Assembly (NCBI RefSeq): GCF_963676685.1
Contig: NW_027269194.1
Span: forward strand, 1 to 64,000
Length of the DNA: 64,000 nt
Origin: Mytilus edulis
Lineage: Eukaryota > Mollusca > Bivalvia > Mytilida > Mytilidae
Direction of reading: 5' to 3'
Part shown: piece by piece, positions 36,991-51,100 of the stretch
Layout: each line of letters begins with the position of its first letter
Position numbering within the stretch: position 1 is the stretch's first letter
Notes under the pieces: model-generated
Told to the model about the DNA's origin: nothing
Database searches by the model: none
Seen by the model: only the letters and a program-made list of their open reading frames with translations
Position numbers and translations under genes: made by a program

Positions 36991-38600
36991 AATAATTCAT
37001 TTAAAGAGACACCCAGAAGAGTTGGTGATGAATAATGACGATGATCAAGACTGCCTTAACGTCAAGAAGTAGAGTTGAAAATATTCATCACATTTATGAG
37101 TGAGTAGTTTCTGCCAGACTCAACATACAAAATATTTCATATAGTTGGCCTTATACTTTGTTCCACATTAGCTAGATGTATATGAGGTAGTTTGACACAT
37201 CCAAAACATGTTACAACCGCTGCATTTTTGAATCTGGCCCAGAAAATCTACGGTCCTTGTAAGTCGTGTGTGTTTTATTTTCATTTATATATTTCGGAGT
37301 GAAGAGTGACATCCATTACCGCATACAAATACATTATTTTTTAGGAGCTTACTGAAACCGCCGCCAGATGCGCAATGTCGAGACCAAATGATAGCAACTT
37401 ATGACACCATCTGTTCCTAATCTAAATTAAGAAGTCATAAATATGATAATAATTTTATTAAGCATTCAAAAATCATTCACAATTTGAAGGTACTTGTAAT
37501 TCTCTTTAAATACATTTATTATTCAATCACAATTATTCCGAAATATGACTAACTGATATTAAAAGATCAACATTTTTATCTAAGTTAACCATTTGAAATA
37601 CATTTTTCATTGCGTGAATACAGACATACAAATTGTCTAATCATATTTTTTTTTTATCATGTATTTCAGTTGATTAAAGAATGTTGAAAGCCATTCTCTG
37701 ATTAAAAAAAATATGAAAGAAAAAAAATCATAATGATTTATTAGCTAATATGCAGTTGATCACATACAAAAAGATCTAAGGCGTCTGTATCGCTCATCTT
37801 TTACTGTTTGGTATATATAAAACTGATACAATGTAAAATTTATTAAAGACATAGATTTAAAGTGTGTTTGAAACATCAACTTCTGTTAGAAGCCGATAAA
37901 CTATTTTAGATCATATTGCGGCGTTTATACTGGTGTTGGTTATCATTATTGCACTTTAAATTCTCAGCCTGTTATAGTTTTCTGATGAAAAGAAAAATAT
38001 ATTTTGTGATTAGGTGAAAATATTTTAATTTGTCATCAATTTGAGGGATAAACTCCTTCGAGTTGGAGCATTTAATTCTTAAAGATTTTGACTTTGTAAT
38101 GATGACTTTAGATAAAATATATCTACTATAACGTTTTCACAATAAAACATCTGTATTGAAGGATAAGTACTCTAATATGTGATGACTGAGGATTTCAGTA
38201 ATGCATAAGTAATGAAATTACATTTCTTTAACGATTTTTCATTGCACCAGTTTTTCTTTGTTTATTATGGGTGTGAAGATATTGCTAAAAACAAGATATC
38301 GTTACAGGACAACATCTATTGTAAAAAACACACACATTGGACATTTGCCTAATTTGTCTGACATCTTTTTCTAATGATGATGGCCAGTTACAACTGTTTT
38401 TGCAACTACCTATTATAATTTAAGATAACAGACAATAACTCAAATATAACATTTAATGACATTTTGAGCCATTTGAATAATTTGAAGATCTTGTCTTGTT
38501 GTTGATTTTTGCCTATTATAGTTTCTCTTCATCTATTATACTATTAAATTAAATGATAATATACCAATATGGTAGAAATCTTCATTTAAAGTTTATCCAA
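36990..38600. other. No recognisable gene
   Basis: AT-rich sequence. I see no domain, long frame or tandem structure here. Confidence 0.4.
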
Positions 38601-38639
38601 ATTTGTGGTCAGATTGGATCGAAATATTCTTCATATTCT

Positions 38640-38960
38640 GAACATTTGTACCTCTGTAAAAGAGGGGCGAAAGATACCAGAGGGACAGTCAAACTCATAG
38701 ATCGAAAATAAACTGACAACGCCATGGCTAAAAAACAGATGAAGACAAAGAGAAAAATATAAGTACAAAAACACAACATAGATAACAAAAGACCAAGCGA
38801 CACGAACCCCACCTACAACTGAGGTGATCGCAAGTGCTCCGGATCGGTAAGCAGATCCTGCTCCATATGTGGCACCCGTCGTGCTGTTCATATTATTACA
38901 AAGCCGGTAAATAGTCTAACTCATTAGGTTGCATTCGTTAAAGGTGAACGGGTTTGTAGT
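38640..38960 (-). repeat. Penelope-like element tail
   Basis: AGAGGGGCGAAAGATACCAG, ACTGACAACGCCATGGC, GATCGCAAGTGCTCCGG and CAGATCCTGCTCCATATGTG match the tail at 26640-27095 in reverse orientation. Confidence 0.75.
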
Positions 38961-39574
38961 TACGACATAAGGAACACTTCCGATAAGATTTTTTCTATTT
39001 TTAAATATTTTAATGATACGAGCGGGTACTTTAAGATACTTTTGAAAATGATAATAACGAAGAACAATGACATAAGTGGGACGACACTTGCACGTGATAG
39101 GAATGACTTACACGCGATCTTTGGAACAAATGAGCAAAAAATATATTACACTATAAATTATACTAAAATAAGCTACTAGCGTACACATTAAGTTTCAAAA
39201 AATCATTTTTGTGTGATGAAAATGTTATCTTGATCACATATATTCCTTAGATTATAAATATGCAGGTGTGCCAAGAATGTTTGATACCCCGTGGTAAATA
39301 CCTTGAAATTCTTTGGTTTACATCTGCATACTATACTTACATGGTTAAATATAACATCAGATTGACCTATCACAAACAGTTTATTACTATAAAACATAAC
39401 TTTTAGATATAACAGCTTTACCAGTAAATAACAGAAATAACCCCTATATATTTTACAGATGATGTGTATAATGCGAGATCTCGACTCGTAAATTAAACAA
39501 AATAAATATCAATAAAGCATTAAATAAAAGTCATAACGGCTAATGTTTGACCTGTTTGACGTTATCCCCAATCC

Positions 39575-39920
39575 ATATGTCTACCAAGTATTAAAAAGTA
39601 AAATCACAAAAATACTGAACTTACAGAAAATCAATTCGGAAAAGTCCATAATCACATGGCAAAATCAAATAAAAAAATGCATCAAAAACGAATGGACAAG
39701 AACTGTCATATTCCTGACTTGGTACAGGCATTTTCAAATGTAGAAAATGGTGGATTAAACCTGGTTTTATAGCGCTAACCCTCTCACTTTGATGACAGTC
39801 TCATCAAATTCCGTTATATTTACATTTATGCGTTAACTAAACAGACACAATAAATAAAATAGTTAAAATATGGGTACATCAGTCATCATCGTAAAGCAAT
39901 TTTAAAAGGAACAATTTTAC
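39575..39920. repeat. Interspersed repeat (family C)
   Basis: ATCACAAAAATACTGAAC, CCATAATCACATGGC, GAACTGTCATATTCCTGAC and TTGGTACAGGCATTTTC are shared with 25690-25880; this copy extends further. Confidence 0.8.
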
Positions 39921-41320
39921 AGAACACAAAAACATCTATCTACAAACACATTCATTGATTTGTGTGTCTGACGTCAGAACATTTTATACGTCATATAGAT
40001 TTGTCGTTCAATGTGTATAGAAACAATTTTAAAATTTACCTAGGCAATGTTAGACTACAGGGTTCAAAAATAGGCAATCCTAGCAAACAGGGTTAAAAAT
40101 TAAAAGTATGTAGGAAATAGATCGAGATTTAAGCACTTATACAATACCAAAAGTATTTCGATCAAACAATATATGACATATGACTTTTTTTTGTAAAGCG
40201 AAAAGTTGGAGTCTCTTAGATGTACCTATATACAAAGTTTCAGAGTAAAGTATCTGTTTGTTACCGCAATATTTCTGTGAACGCTTACATGGAAATACAT
40301 GTCACGGCTACTCATTTTACATATTTAAGGAGGGGGACTCAAAAATAACAAAAAAAAAATGATTATTAGTTTTAACATGTACCAATAATGTATATACAAA
40401 TGTTTAACATCATTTTTAATAACATTAAATATCAGTAATATATATGTTCACAAAAATCTAAATACAATTGTTTAACATCGTTTTTAATAACAGTGATTAT
40501 CATCTCATACATGTTAACAAAAATGTAAATACAAATGTTTAACATCGTTTTAAAAAACCGTTAAAATATCAATCATCTGGTACATGTTTTATAAGCACAG
40601 GAATGGCATATAAAGTATGGGATTAAAAAACAGTTACTTCGGCAAAAATGTACATGCTATATTTACAAGAAAATAACGCATGTTATATCAAGTTCTATAT
40701 AGATTAAATGTACAAATTCTATTAAACTCCTATACTTGCATTACAAATGGAAGATATACTCAAGGACTGGTTTGAGAAAGCATAATGTAAGGACAGCTTT
40801 TTGAAGAAAAAAAACCAAAATATAACTCTTCATGTTAAATCGGACCTATACAAAAGACGTTCTTTTTAAAATAAAATCTATTATACAATATAGGGTTATG
40901 AGCAGTCTTCATTTATAATTTCCTCCATGATATAAATCATTGCAATGAGTCTTGAACATATGAAAGAGTTTTATCTGTATTAGTATGAACGATTGTAGTC
41001 CGAATCTTAATGAAAAAAGATATATTGAGTTTACGAAAATGTGACAGCTACCAAACAACACAAACAAATAAACAGTCCATAAGAAATAAACATACTATCA
41101 AGAATATTAGGGATGTCAAAATAGCCAATTGCATCTAGTTATTCTCTCTACAAATTTGTGCAATTGTTTAAATGAACCAAGTTTTTCAATTCATGAAAAC
41201 AAAAAAATATGAGAACGATATTCGGTGAAAATATAATGCAACCTCATCGCATCAACTGCAAACCGGCTATGATTCACATTCATTCATGTAATTCATCTAA
41301 ATATTTGTAGCAAATACAAA
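39920..41320. other. No recognisable gene; short 67-bp tandem repeat inside
   Basis: AT-rich sequence. Around 40370-40570 a phrase containing ACAAATGTTTAACATCG recurs at about 40401, 40469 and 40536 (67-68 bp spacing, three diverged copies). Nothing else is recognised. Confidence 0.6.
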
Positions 41321-41327
41321 TAAACTA

Positions 41328-43045
41328 GAGGCTCTTAAGAGCCTGTGTTGCTCACCTTGGTCTATGTGCATACATGTATTAAACAAAGGACACAGATGGA
41401 TTCATGACAAAATTGTGTTTTGATGATTGTGATGTGTTTGTAGATCTTACTTTACTGAACATTCTTGCTACTTACAATTTTCTCTATCTATAATAAACTT
41501 GGACCTTTAGTTACACAGAGGAAAATATTTTGTAAAAATTTACAAAAATTTATGAATTAATGAAAATTGTTAAAAATTGACTATAAAGGGCAATTACTCT
41601 TTGAGGGGGTCAACTGACCATTTAAGTCATGTTGACTTATATGTGTAGATCTTACTTTGCTGAACATCATTGCTCTTGACAGTTTATCTCTATCTATACT
41701 AATATTCAAGATAATAAACAAAAACAGCAAATTTCTTTAAAAATTACCAATTGTGGGGCAGCAACCCAACAACCCATTGTCAAATTCCTCTGAAAATTTC
41801 AGAGCAGATAAATATTGACTAGGTAAACAATTTAACCCCTTTTCAGATTTGCTCTAAATGCTTTGGTTTCAGAGTTATAAGCCAACATTTACATTTTACC
41901 CCTATGTTCTAGTTTTAGCCATGGCGGCCATCTTGGCTGGTTGGCCGGGTCACCGGACACATTTTTAAACTAGATACTCCAATGATGATTATGGCTAAGT
42001 TTGGTAAAATTTGGCCTAGTAGTTTCAGAGGAGATGATTTTGTAAAAGACTACAAAATTTACGAAAAATTGGTAAAAAATAACTATAAAGGACAATAACT
42101 CCCAAAGGGGTCAACTGACTATTTTGATCTTGTTGACTTATTTGTAGATCTTACTTTGCTGAACATTATTGCTATTTACAGTTTATCTCTATCTATAATC
42201 GTATTCAAGATAATAACCAAAAACGGCAAATTTCCTTAAAACTACCAATTCATGGGCCGCAACCCAATAACGGGTTGTCCGATTCATCTGAAAATTTCAG
42301 GGCAGATAGATCTTAACCTGATAAACAATTTTATTTCAGTCAGATTTGCTCTAAATGCTTTGGTTTTTGAGTTATAAGCCAAAAACTGCATTTTACCCCT
42401 ATGTTCTATTTTTAGCCATGGCTGCCATCTTGGTTGGATGGCCGGGTCACCAGAAACATTTTTAAAACTAGATACCCCAAAAATGATTGGGGTCAAGTTT
42501 GGATTAATTTGGCCCAGTAGTTTCAGAGGAGAAGATTTTTGTAAAAGATTACTAAGATTTACGAAAAAAGGTTAAAAATTTACTATAAAGGGCAATAACT
42601 CCTAAGAGGGTCAACTGACCACTTCGGTCATGTTGACTTATTTGTAAATCTTACTTTGCTGAACATTATTGCTGTTTACAGTTTATCTCTATCTATAGTA
42701 ATGTTCAAGATAACCAAAAACAGTAAAATTTCCTTAAAATTAATAATTCAGGGGAGCAACCCAACAACCGGTTGTCCGATTCATTTTAAAATTGTAGGGC
42801 AGATAGATCTTGACCTGACAAACAATTTTACCTAATGTCAGATTTGCTCTAAATGCTTTGGTTTTTGAGTTATAAGTCAATAACTGCATTTTACCCCTTT
42901 GTTCTATTGTTATCCATGGGAGCCATCTTGGATTGTATGCCTGGGTCACCGGATACCCCAATGATGATTATGGCCAAGTTTGGTTTAATTTGGCCCAGTA
43001 GTTTCAGAGGAGAAGATTTTTTGTAAAAGTTAACAGACGACGCCG

Positions 43046-43083
<38 letters not shown>

Positions 43084-43120
43084 ACGCAAAGTGATGAGAG
43101 AAGCCAGGTGAGCTAAAAAG
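41328..43120. repeat. Tandem repeat of about 498 bp with GCTCACCT ends
   Basis: Begins CTAGAGGCTCTTAAGAGCC then GCTCACCTTGG, and ends CCAGGTGAGCTAAAAAG, so GCTCACCT/AGGTGAGC are inverted at the ends. Inside, three units carry GCAACCCAACAACC-like words near 41762, 42258 and 42757. Each unit also has TTTGCTCTAAATGCTTTGG and TTTAGCCATGG(C/A)(G/T)GCCATCTTGG words. Elements of this form are abundant in bivalves by recollection. Confidence 0.85.
43036..43083. repeat. (ACG)n microsatellite
   Basis: About 12-13 ACG triplets at the end of the 498-bp repeat. The minus-strand reading gives poly-Ser, which is an artefact. Confidence 0.9.
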
Positions 43121-43739
43121 TATTGAGGCACAAAATACAAATTTTGAGGTAAACACCTTTTTACATGAAATATAATATGAAATATTGCATAAATCACAAT
43201 TTGAGCATAATAAATACTAATTATTATTAAACATTGAGTAAAATGTATGAATATTTGTACATCATGCAACAAAGCACTGATCTCAACTGATTACACAACT
43301 GCACAGCTATTAAAACCAAACCTGCCATATATTAAATCACTTCAATAATGTGAATTTTATGTATGCAATTGTGTGCACTCAGATCAGTCATATGAAATGT
43401 AATTTTACAACAAACATAATTGAAGGTGGCAAACTATCATTATCTATAAAACCCAATCACCAACCACGACCCCTTCAAAAAAAAGTAACGGAAATAAACA
43501 GTATAATTCTTTGCATATAGTTATTGATGATAATATATGGATACACACTGCCCTGTTAATAAAACAAATCTAATCTGAAACTCCACTCAACAACATTGTA
43601 TTAGTTATTATATTCAGTAATGGGAAAGTCCTGAACATTTAAAGAAAACAGATGAATCCTTTAAATGTTCATTGTCCTCGCAATATATTGTATTCAGTGT
43701 TGTCCGATGTCCTATGGAGATCATCATTGGGAAATTACC

Positions 43740-45250
43740 GTTTTCCTAAAAGTAACGCTTCTACCTCAACGTGTTCTTGCTCCTGAGCTATACGGAGAGG
43801 TGTTCTACCTTGAGTGTCACCTATGCTAATATTTGCTAAATGTTGTAACAGTTCTTTAACAACATTTACATGTCCTTGCCTACTTGCCAAACGAAGTGAA
43901 GTACATCAATTATTATCACAATGATCAAGGTCAATGTCTTCACCCTTTAGAAGTTCTCTAATAACATCCGTTCTCATATTGTAACAGGCAATCTGTAATA
44001 GACTGCTTCCATCGATCCTACATTAATTGACATTTGCTGAATGTTTTAACACTACGTTAACAATGTCAATATGTCCTTGCTGACTTGCCCAATAAAGGGA
44101 TGAACGTCCACCATTATCAAAGAGATCAATTTCAACTGTTAAAGGACTATATACGTACTTTTACAACATTGATCTTAACACACGTTAAAACACGCAATCT
44201 GTAGTGGTGGTGTGCCATCATTCAAGCATATATTGACATATATGCTAAAGAGGTATCATAACAACCTCTGTCTTGTTGAAATAAGAAGCTATAGATAAAG
44301 GTGAATCACCTTCTTCATTACATATATTGACATCTGCTGCATGTTGTAACAGTTCTTTAACAACATCAACATGTCCTTCCTGACTTGCTATATACAGAGG
44401 TGATTCACTATCATTGTCACACTGATTAACGTCTGCTGAATGTTGTAACAGATCTTTAACAACATCCAACTGTTCGTCCTTACTTGCTATATAAAGAGGT
44501 GATTCACCATCATTGTCACACTGATTGACATCTGAAGCATGTAGTAACAGTCCTTTAACAACATCCAACTCCTTCCTTACTTGCTATCCATAGAGGTGAA
44601 ACACAAGTATAACTACACCAATTTGCATCAGCGGAATGTTGTAACAGTTCTTTAAACATATTTGCATGTCCTCCCTGACTGGCTGGCTATATGAAGCGAC
44701 GAATCACCATCAGTGTCACACTGATTGACATACGCAGCATGTTGTAACAGTTCTTTAACAACACCCAGCTGTCCCTCCAGACTTTCTAGACACAGAGTTG
44801 GGTAACTAATATTACTACACAGATTTACATTTGATGAATGTTGTTACAGTAGTTAAACAATATTAACATGTCCTTTCCCATTTGCTACCAGCAGAGGAGA
44901 TGAACCACTTTTCGTACATAAATTTACTTCTGGTGAATGTTGTAAATGCTCTTTGACCACATTCAAATATCCCTCTTGACTCGCTGCTAACAGAGAGGAT
45001 GCACCATTATTCATACATAGATTTACGTCTGGTGAGTGCTGTAAAAGTTCTTTAACCAAATTAAAGTATCCCTGTTGACTTGCTACTAACAGAGAGGATG
45101 AACCAGTATTCGTAGTTTGGTTAATTTCTGCTGAATGTTGTATTAGTTCTTTAACAACATCAACATGTTTATTCTAACTTGATATATACAGAGATGATTC
45201 ACCATTATTATTACATTTGTTTACGTCTACTGAATGTAGTAACATTTTTT
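43740..45250 (-). pseudogene. Decayed ankyrin-repeat array
   Basis: Minus-strand sequence in all three frames carries recurring ankyrin words (DVVKELLQHSADVNQC, GESPLYIAS, EGHVDVVKE) interrupted by stops and indels. The longest intact stretches are 44245-44568 (about three repeats) and 44853-45059 (two repeats). It ends in a C-terminal-looking segment (EHVEVEALLLGKR) near 43745, so it resembles the 3' part of a tandem duplicate of the neighbouring gene. It lies about 330 bp beyond the stop codon of that gene, in the same orientation. Confidence 0.85.
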
Positions 45251-45358
45251 TTAACATATACTAGTATTCTAACAATTGGTAATTTCTCCAAATCGATTCA
45301 TTATTCCGCCAATAACTACATTCACTTATTGGTAAATATACACATTTTGACACAACTT

Positions 45359-45403
45359 TTTATTTCAGTTGTTGCAAATGCACGGATTGAATGTTTTTTT
45401 ATT
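45359..45403 (-). promoter_or_regulatory. Possible polyadenylation signals
   Basis: AATAAA occurs on the minus strand at 45398-45403 and 45359-45364, about 180 and 220 nt past the stop of the CARD-STAND-ankyrin gene. Position is plausible but such hexamers are common in AT-rich DNA. Confidence 0.3.
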
Positions 45404-45583
45404 CGTGAAAATACGTGATTTTCTTTTTATAATCAACAATAAGCCATTTCATCACAAAAGCTAAAGCCTAAAAATAGAATAAATCCAGACACAATCTTAA
45501 TACGTATGAATAAATAAATATACAACTCAAACTATCTGGTGTTTATGGGATAGCTTCTAATCAATCATTACGAAAACAATCCA

Positions 45584-48120
45584 TCATAGTGAATCTTTCG
45601 TTGTAAAATTAATGTTTGTTTTCCGAAGGAATGATTCTATTTCATTGTGCCCATGCTCCCGGGCAACATTAAGAGGGCTTCGTCCTTTAATGTCACATTT
45701 ATAAACGTCTGCTGAATGTTGCAATAAAACTTTAACAACATCCAGCTGCCCTTCCTTACTTGCTAGCCATAGAGGTGAAACACCAGTATTTGTACACAGA
45801 TTTACATCTGATGCATGTTGTAACAGTAGTTTAACAATATTTACATGTCCTTTTCCACTTGCTACCAGCAGAGGTGATGTACCATTATTCATACATAGAT
45901 TTACATCTGGGGAATGTTGCAAAAGTTCTGTAACCACATCAAAATATCCCTGTTGACTTGCTACTAACAGAGGGGATGAACCACTATTCCTACTTTGGTT
46001 AATTTCTACTGAATGTAGTAACAGTTCTTTAACAACATCAAGCTGTCCTTCTTTACTTGCTAGCCATAGAGGTGAAGTACCAATATTACTACACAGATTT
46101 ACATCTGATGAATGTTGTAACAAAAGTCTAACAATATTTACATGTCCTTTTCCACTTGCTACCAGCAGAGGTGATGTACCATTATTCATACATAGATTTA
46201 CATCTGGGGAATATTGCAAAAGTTCTGTAACCACATCAAAATATCCCTGTTGACTTGCTACTAACAGAGGGGATGAACCACTAATCCTACTTTGGTTAAT
46301 TTCTGCTGAATGTTGTAACAGTTCTTTAACAACATCAACATGTCCTTGTTGACTTGCCCAATAAAGTGAAGAACGTCCGTCTTTATCACATAGATTGATA
46401 TCCACCTCATCACACGGAAGAAGTACCTTTACAACCTCTGTCTTGTTGAAAGAAGAAGCTCTTGATAAAGGCGAAACACCATCATTACTACATTTATTTA
46501 CGTCTGGTGAATGTTGTAATAGTTCTTTAACAACATCAACATGTCCTTCCTGACTGGCTATATACAGAGGTGATTCACCATCATTGTCACACTGGTTGAC
46601 GTCTGCTGAATGTTGGATCAACTCTTTAACAACATCAGCATGTCCTTCCAGACTGGCTATATACAGAGGTGATTCACCATAATTGTCACACTGGTTGACG
46701 TCTGCTGCATGTTGGATCAACTTTTTAACAATATCAACATCTCCGTTATCACATGCACTATGCAAAGGGGATATACCATACTCTCCACAATGATTAATGA
46801 CACTTTTTCTACTTATCAACCACTCTACTAGGTTACCAACACCACTCAAACAATTTATTATAAGTGCTGTATAATTAAAGTCAGTGTCTTCTATAGATGC
46901 AAGTGCTTCTTGCTTTGACTGGTCAATCTTGTTTATGCAGCTCATGAACGTTTCTGTAAATTTAAGAGAATTCATGTTTTTGTTAGTAAATACATTAAAT
47001 ACAAAACCATTCTCCCAATCCTTTATTAGTCTATCTATATATGCATTGATAAAGCTATCAGGTATTCCTATTGCAAAATCTTTATCTGTATCCATATTAT
47101 CTACTGCCTTCCATAAAAACCGTTCGCTTATGAACTCAGGACTAGCATGATCAATGAAAAGCTGTAACATGTTCTTCCCAAAATAACTGGATAGAAAATC
47201 AAACAATTTATCATGGATTATTTTATATATGCTACCTTCCTTGACAACATAGGTACCTTCAAATGTTTCAAGTGATTTCTGTAAACGTTTTATTGGCGTT
47301 CCTTTGTTCAGTTCACATTCTTCAAATAAATCTCCCAGAACTGTCCCTATCTTACTATTTTTTGTGTTGAAGTTTTCTTCACTTAATGTATTATTAAACA
47401 TAACACAAAGTACCAAGCTGCAATATTTCACTTTACCAGCCTTACCTTCACTATACCAGTCATTAAGTTCATTTCGAAAAATATCAAATGGATTGCTGAA
47501 AAAATCGCTAAGGTTTACATCTTTCTGAGATTGTTGTTTATGATACAAACTACATAAAAGTGGGAAAAATTCATACTTTTCTGACAATTCCGTAACTTTA
47601 CTAGCTTTGTCCTTGAAGTACACTTTAGCTAAATTCAATTTCTCAGCTGCATTTAGTTTAAATTCTTCCGAGCTTAAGTCAATACTACATGTTTTGAAAA
47701 TAGACAGTTTACCAAACTGTTCGTTTTTATATACATCTAGTCTACTAGTTACCATAATTTTACAACATTTGTCTTTGAGAAGAGATGTGATATGATCGAG
47801 TCTTTGTTTCCAATCATTGTAAATCTGTTGGTTAAGAATATACCGACCACAAACATCATCAAATACAAATAATGTTTTTCTTCCAGGTTTAAACCATTGT
47901 CTTATATCACCAGGGTTATCACATGGAATTATGATATAGCCTTGTTTCATCATCGTCAATGCAACATGACGTGACAGAAAAGTTTTTCCAGTCCCCGAGT
48001 TTCCAACAATTGTAACTGTACTTTCTTTCAAAATATGTTCCATCACTTTTTTCTCTGCTGTTATATTGACAAATTGTTCGTCATCAACTTTCCACTGATT
48101 CAAGCGTCGTTCAAACTGAT
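45584..48120 (-). CDS. CARD-STAND-ankyrin receptor-like protein, last exon
   Basis: Large 3' exon (845 codons plus stop) of a multi-exon gene; acceptor TTGCAG lies just above 48120, and it is entered in phase 1 from the exon at 51337-51408. Numbering from the codon at 48103, residues 8-330 form a STAND P-loop NTPase. It has Walker A GNSGTGKT (34-41), Walker B LFVFDD (78-83) and a sensor-1-like TSR (119-121), followed by helical and winged-helix-like sequence. The form resembles the bivalve nSTAND3 class. Residues 408-839 hold 13 ankyrin repeats (33-34 residues, consensus GxSPLxxASxxGHxDVVKxLLQHSxDVNxC). Repeats 7-9 and 10-12 are near copies. STAND proteins are typically ligand-controlled oligomerising switches; ankyrin repeats would be the sensing end. 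Cytoplasmic innate sensing is inferred. Confidence 0.9.
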
Positions 48121-51100
48121 CTGCAAGTATAAAAGCTCATTTAAAACAGATTACGCCATAATTTAGTTTGATTGTACATATAAGAATTATAATCGAATGA
48201 CAATTTGAACTTGCAGACACAAAGTAATCAAACTGGAATTCTCTTGTATAACTAGTCTCATATATTTAAACTAATATTTATTGAAATGTCAGTTTTTCAC
48301 ACAAATCTTAAGCAATTGGTACAATATCTATATAGACATAGCACCATGATCTAATTAATAAAAATTCATGGCTTTAGAAATGTTGATTAATTTGACAGAG
48401 TTTATTTTGATAGTTACTCTACAGTTCGTGCATTTTTTATTTGTTATTCAACGCACTATAATTATCTAAGATACCTGGGACGACATAATTTATTAATTGT
48501 CCCCTTTTGTTTTTCTACTGTATCTCGAACTTGTTATCCCGTGTAAGTATTTAAGTTGAGGTTCATTTTACTAAAAGATAATCGTACATGACTAATTAGA
48601 CGGACCCGCTTAGAATCAAGTGCTTTGAATTGATTGCATACGCAATTTGAGTGGAAATACAAACCTGTACGGAACTAGGAAATGTTGACTGGAATTGGAA
48701 TTTATTTTAAAATAAGTCCACATTTTATTAACCTATAATGGCTGTTATTGATTGTAAATAATTGTCGTTTTTGTTTTTGGCACTCGTATACCTTGCGAAA
48801 CAGTGTGGTGGGGTCGGGGATTTAATAGCTAAACTTATACTTTTGATCATCATTGTTCAACTTTAATTAGGTACGGCATACAATTAACCTCTAGCCAATG
48901 CTATATCATATTAAAATGTCACTTTTACAATTTTGTAATTTACTTAAAAACGATTAACTTTGCATCTCTCTATGAACGACATATTTGCCACCAAACAGAA
49001 CAATGAACTAGTCGTCTGTATTAAGTTAGGTATAATTGTTAGTCTTAAGGTAATATTTTCTCAAACAATTTTCTAATTATGATGTGTACAATATATTTGA
49101 CTTTTAAGCGTACATTTTTGCATTTCTTTCATAACATGCATAAGTTATCTCTTTGAATTTCTTTGTTAAACATTTAATAATGTAGTCCACACCAGAGGTT
49201 ATATTGTATTATATCAAGCAAATTAACTAGCAGGAGAGAGGTTGAATAGAAAAACATCTTCATTGAGAGGCAATACCTCTAACGTTCAATATACGACGAC
49301 GGTAGTCTCGTCTAGGTGACAAGATGTGTCTAGTTTTTTTGATATGTCTGGCATAGTTGTCATAAAAGCAAAAATCAATTAGACTGATCGACACAACTTT
49401 GATCAGGTACTTTTTTAATGTTTCATTTAATATTTATATATTGTCTTACTAATTGGTTTGCTACTAGTATGTTAACTTTTTTATCTTTAATTGTCCTTAC
49501 AAAAGGCGCAAAATGTGTTAAAATCAACCATTTAACGTACTTGAGATTTAGCTGACCTTTGTGGTTGTTTAGAGGTTTCTATCATTTAACTTGCGCGTTC
49601 GTCGTTTTCCCCTGATTCTTTAATGTACAGATAGCGTAAGACTACTACTATACTAGACATCGGATTAACGACATGTCTTTTTCAACCAGACGAAGCTGCG
49701 AAAAGTCCAGAGATATCAATATTTTTATTCGAAAGTATGTTTTTTTCGGTTTTTAACGAAGAAAATACAAAATTGATGAAGGTGTTATATAGACTTGTAG
49801 AAAGAAATGGACAGTGACGGTAAAATGGATTATGCAAATGGATGACTACCAATGGTAAATAAAATGAATGTTAATATACTATGAATATTAACCTTTATGG
49901 TACTAGACCGACACGCTGGATCTTTAACGTATTAGTTCACAAGCTAACAGTATGAAGGGGAAAAAACCACCCTACTGGATACATCATACTCCCAGCCGAC
50001 TAGACACTGCTTTTAATCTTAAATATACATCCCGCTCGCAATATGCAATTATACTGCCACGAGACCAACTATCAACTCAAACTCAAATAACTGCATGCTA
50101 CAGATTTATTTAGTCTGTTATATACGATTTTATTCATTGAAGTGTTCAGGAATTGTTTTTTACTATTTGAAAAACACAAACAATACAAGTTTTAACTAAT
50201 CAAGTTGTATGTGTATGCATGTAGAGTAGTATATATAACAAGCACTTTTTGTGCAGGAAATTGATTGGTCATGATGCTGTTTACGGTTTGGATTTTGTCA
50301 TTAAAAAAATAAAAAATCGTTATATTGAAACGTGGGAACATATTTATTCAAAATATACATTTACCTTTACATATTATAAAACTATCCTATGTTGTTATTT
50401 TAAGGCTTAAAAGTAGGGCTTCTGCACTTTTTTGAACGGTTTATAAGTCAGTTAAAGTGAAATGATAGGTTGATTATGACATTAAAAGACCTCATCACAT
50501 AAAGGTCTGTTTAGATTTCTTCTCTCTCTAGTCTCGGGGATTTCAACATTTCAACATCATTTTTGTTCGAATGTCTTTCAGTATCTCTATACAAATAACA
50601 CATAGCTGAGAGGGTGATAGAGCAGATTGGTACCCGAGAACACAATGCCTTTTCGAGGGGTACAAGACCCTCTCAGCTATGTGTTATTCAATTTCATAGA
50701 TTGAAGGTTCTATCATTATTGTCTATTACAGATGAACTTTATTCAAAGTATTTTCTATGAAATCAAACATATAACAACGTTACTGGATTATAGTGAAGTA
50801 AGATGTTTTATTTGTTTATTTTGAGAGTCAAATAATAGAATCTGAGCCAAAACGTAGAACTTAAGCATTGTCTTAAATAACTTAATGTAATTTCAATTTA
50901 TTGTCCTTTAAATAATCGATTTTTGATTGGTCTGGACGAGAGGGTGACATTAAAATAAAATTGTCACCTGCTCACCCATGGGATATAGTCCATTGCCCTC
51001 ATATTAGCCAATCAAGATATGGCATTGTGACTTGAAGTCTAATAACATTAACTAATCATTGTATGTTAACTGAAACTAATTTATCCTGTTATCATTTTAT

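Noticed and set aside
43030..43272. Minus-strand frame with a poly-Ser run
   Set aside because: The Ser run is the (ACG)n microsatellite read in reverse.
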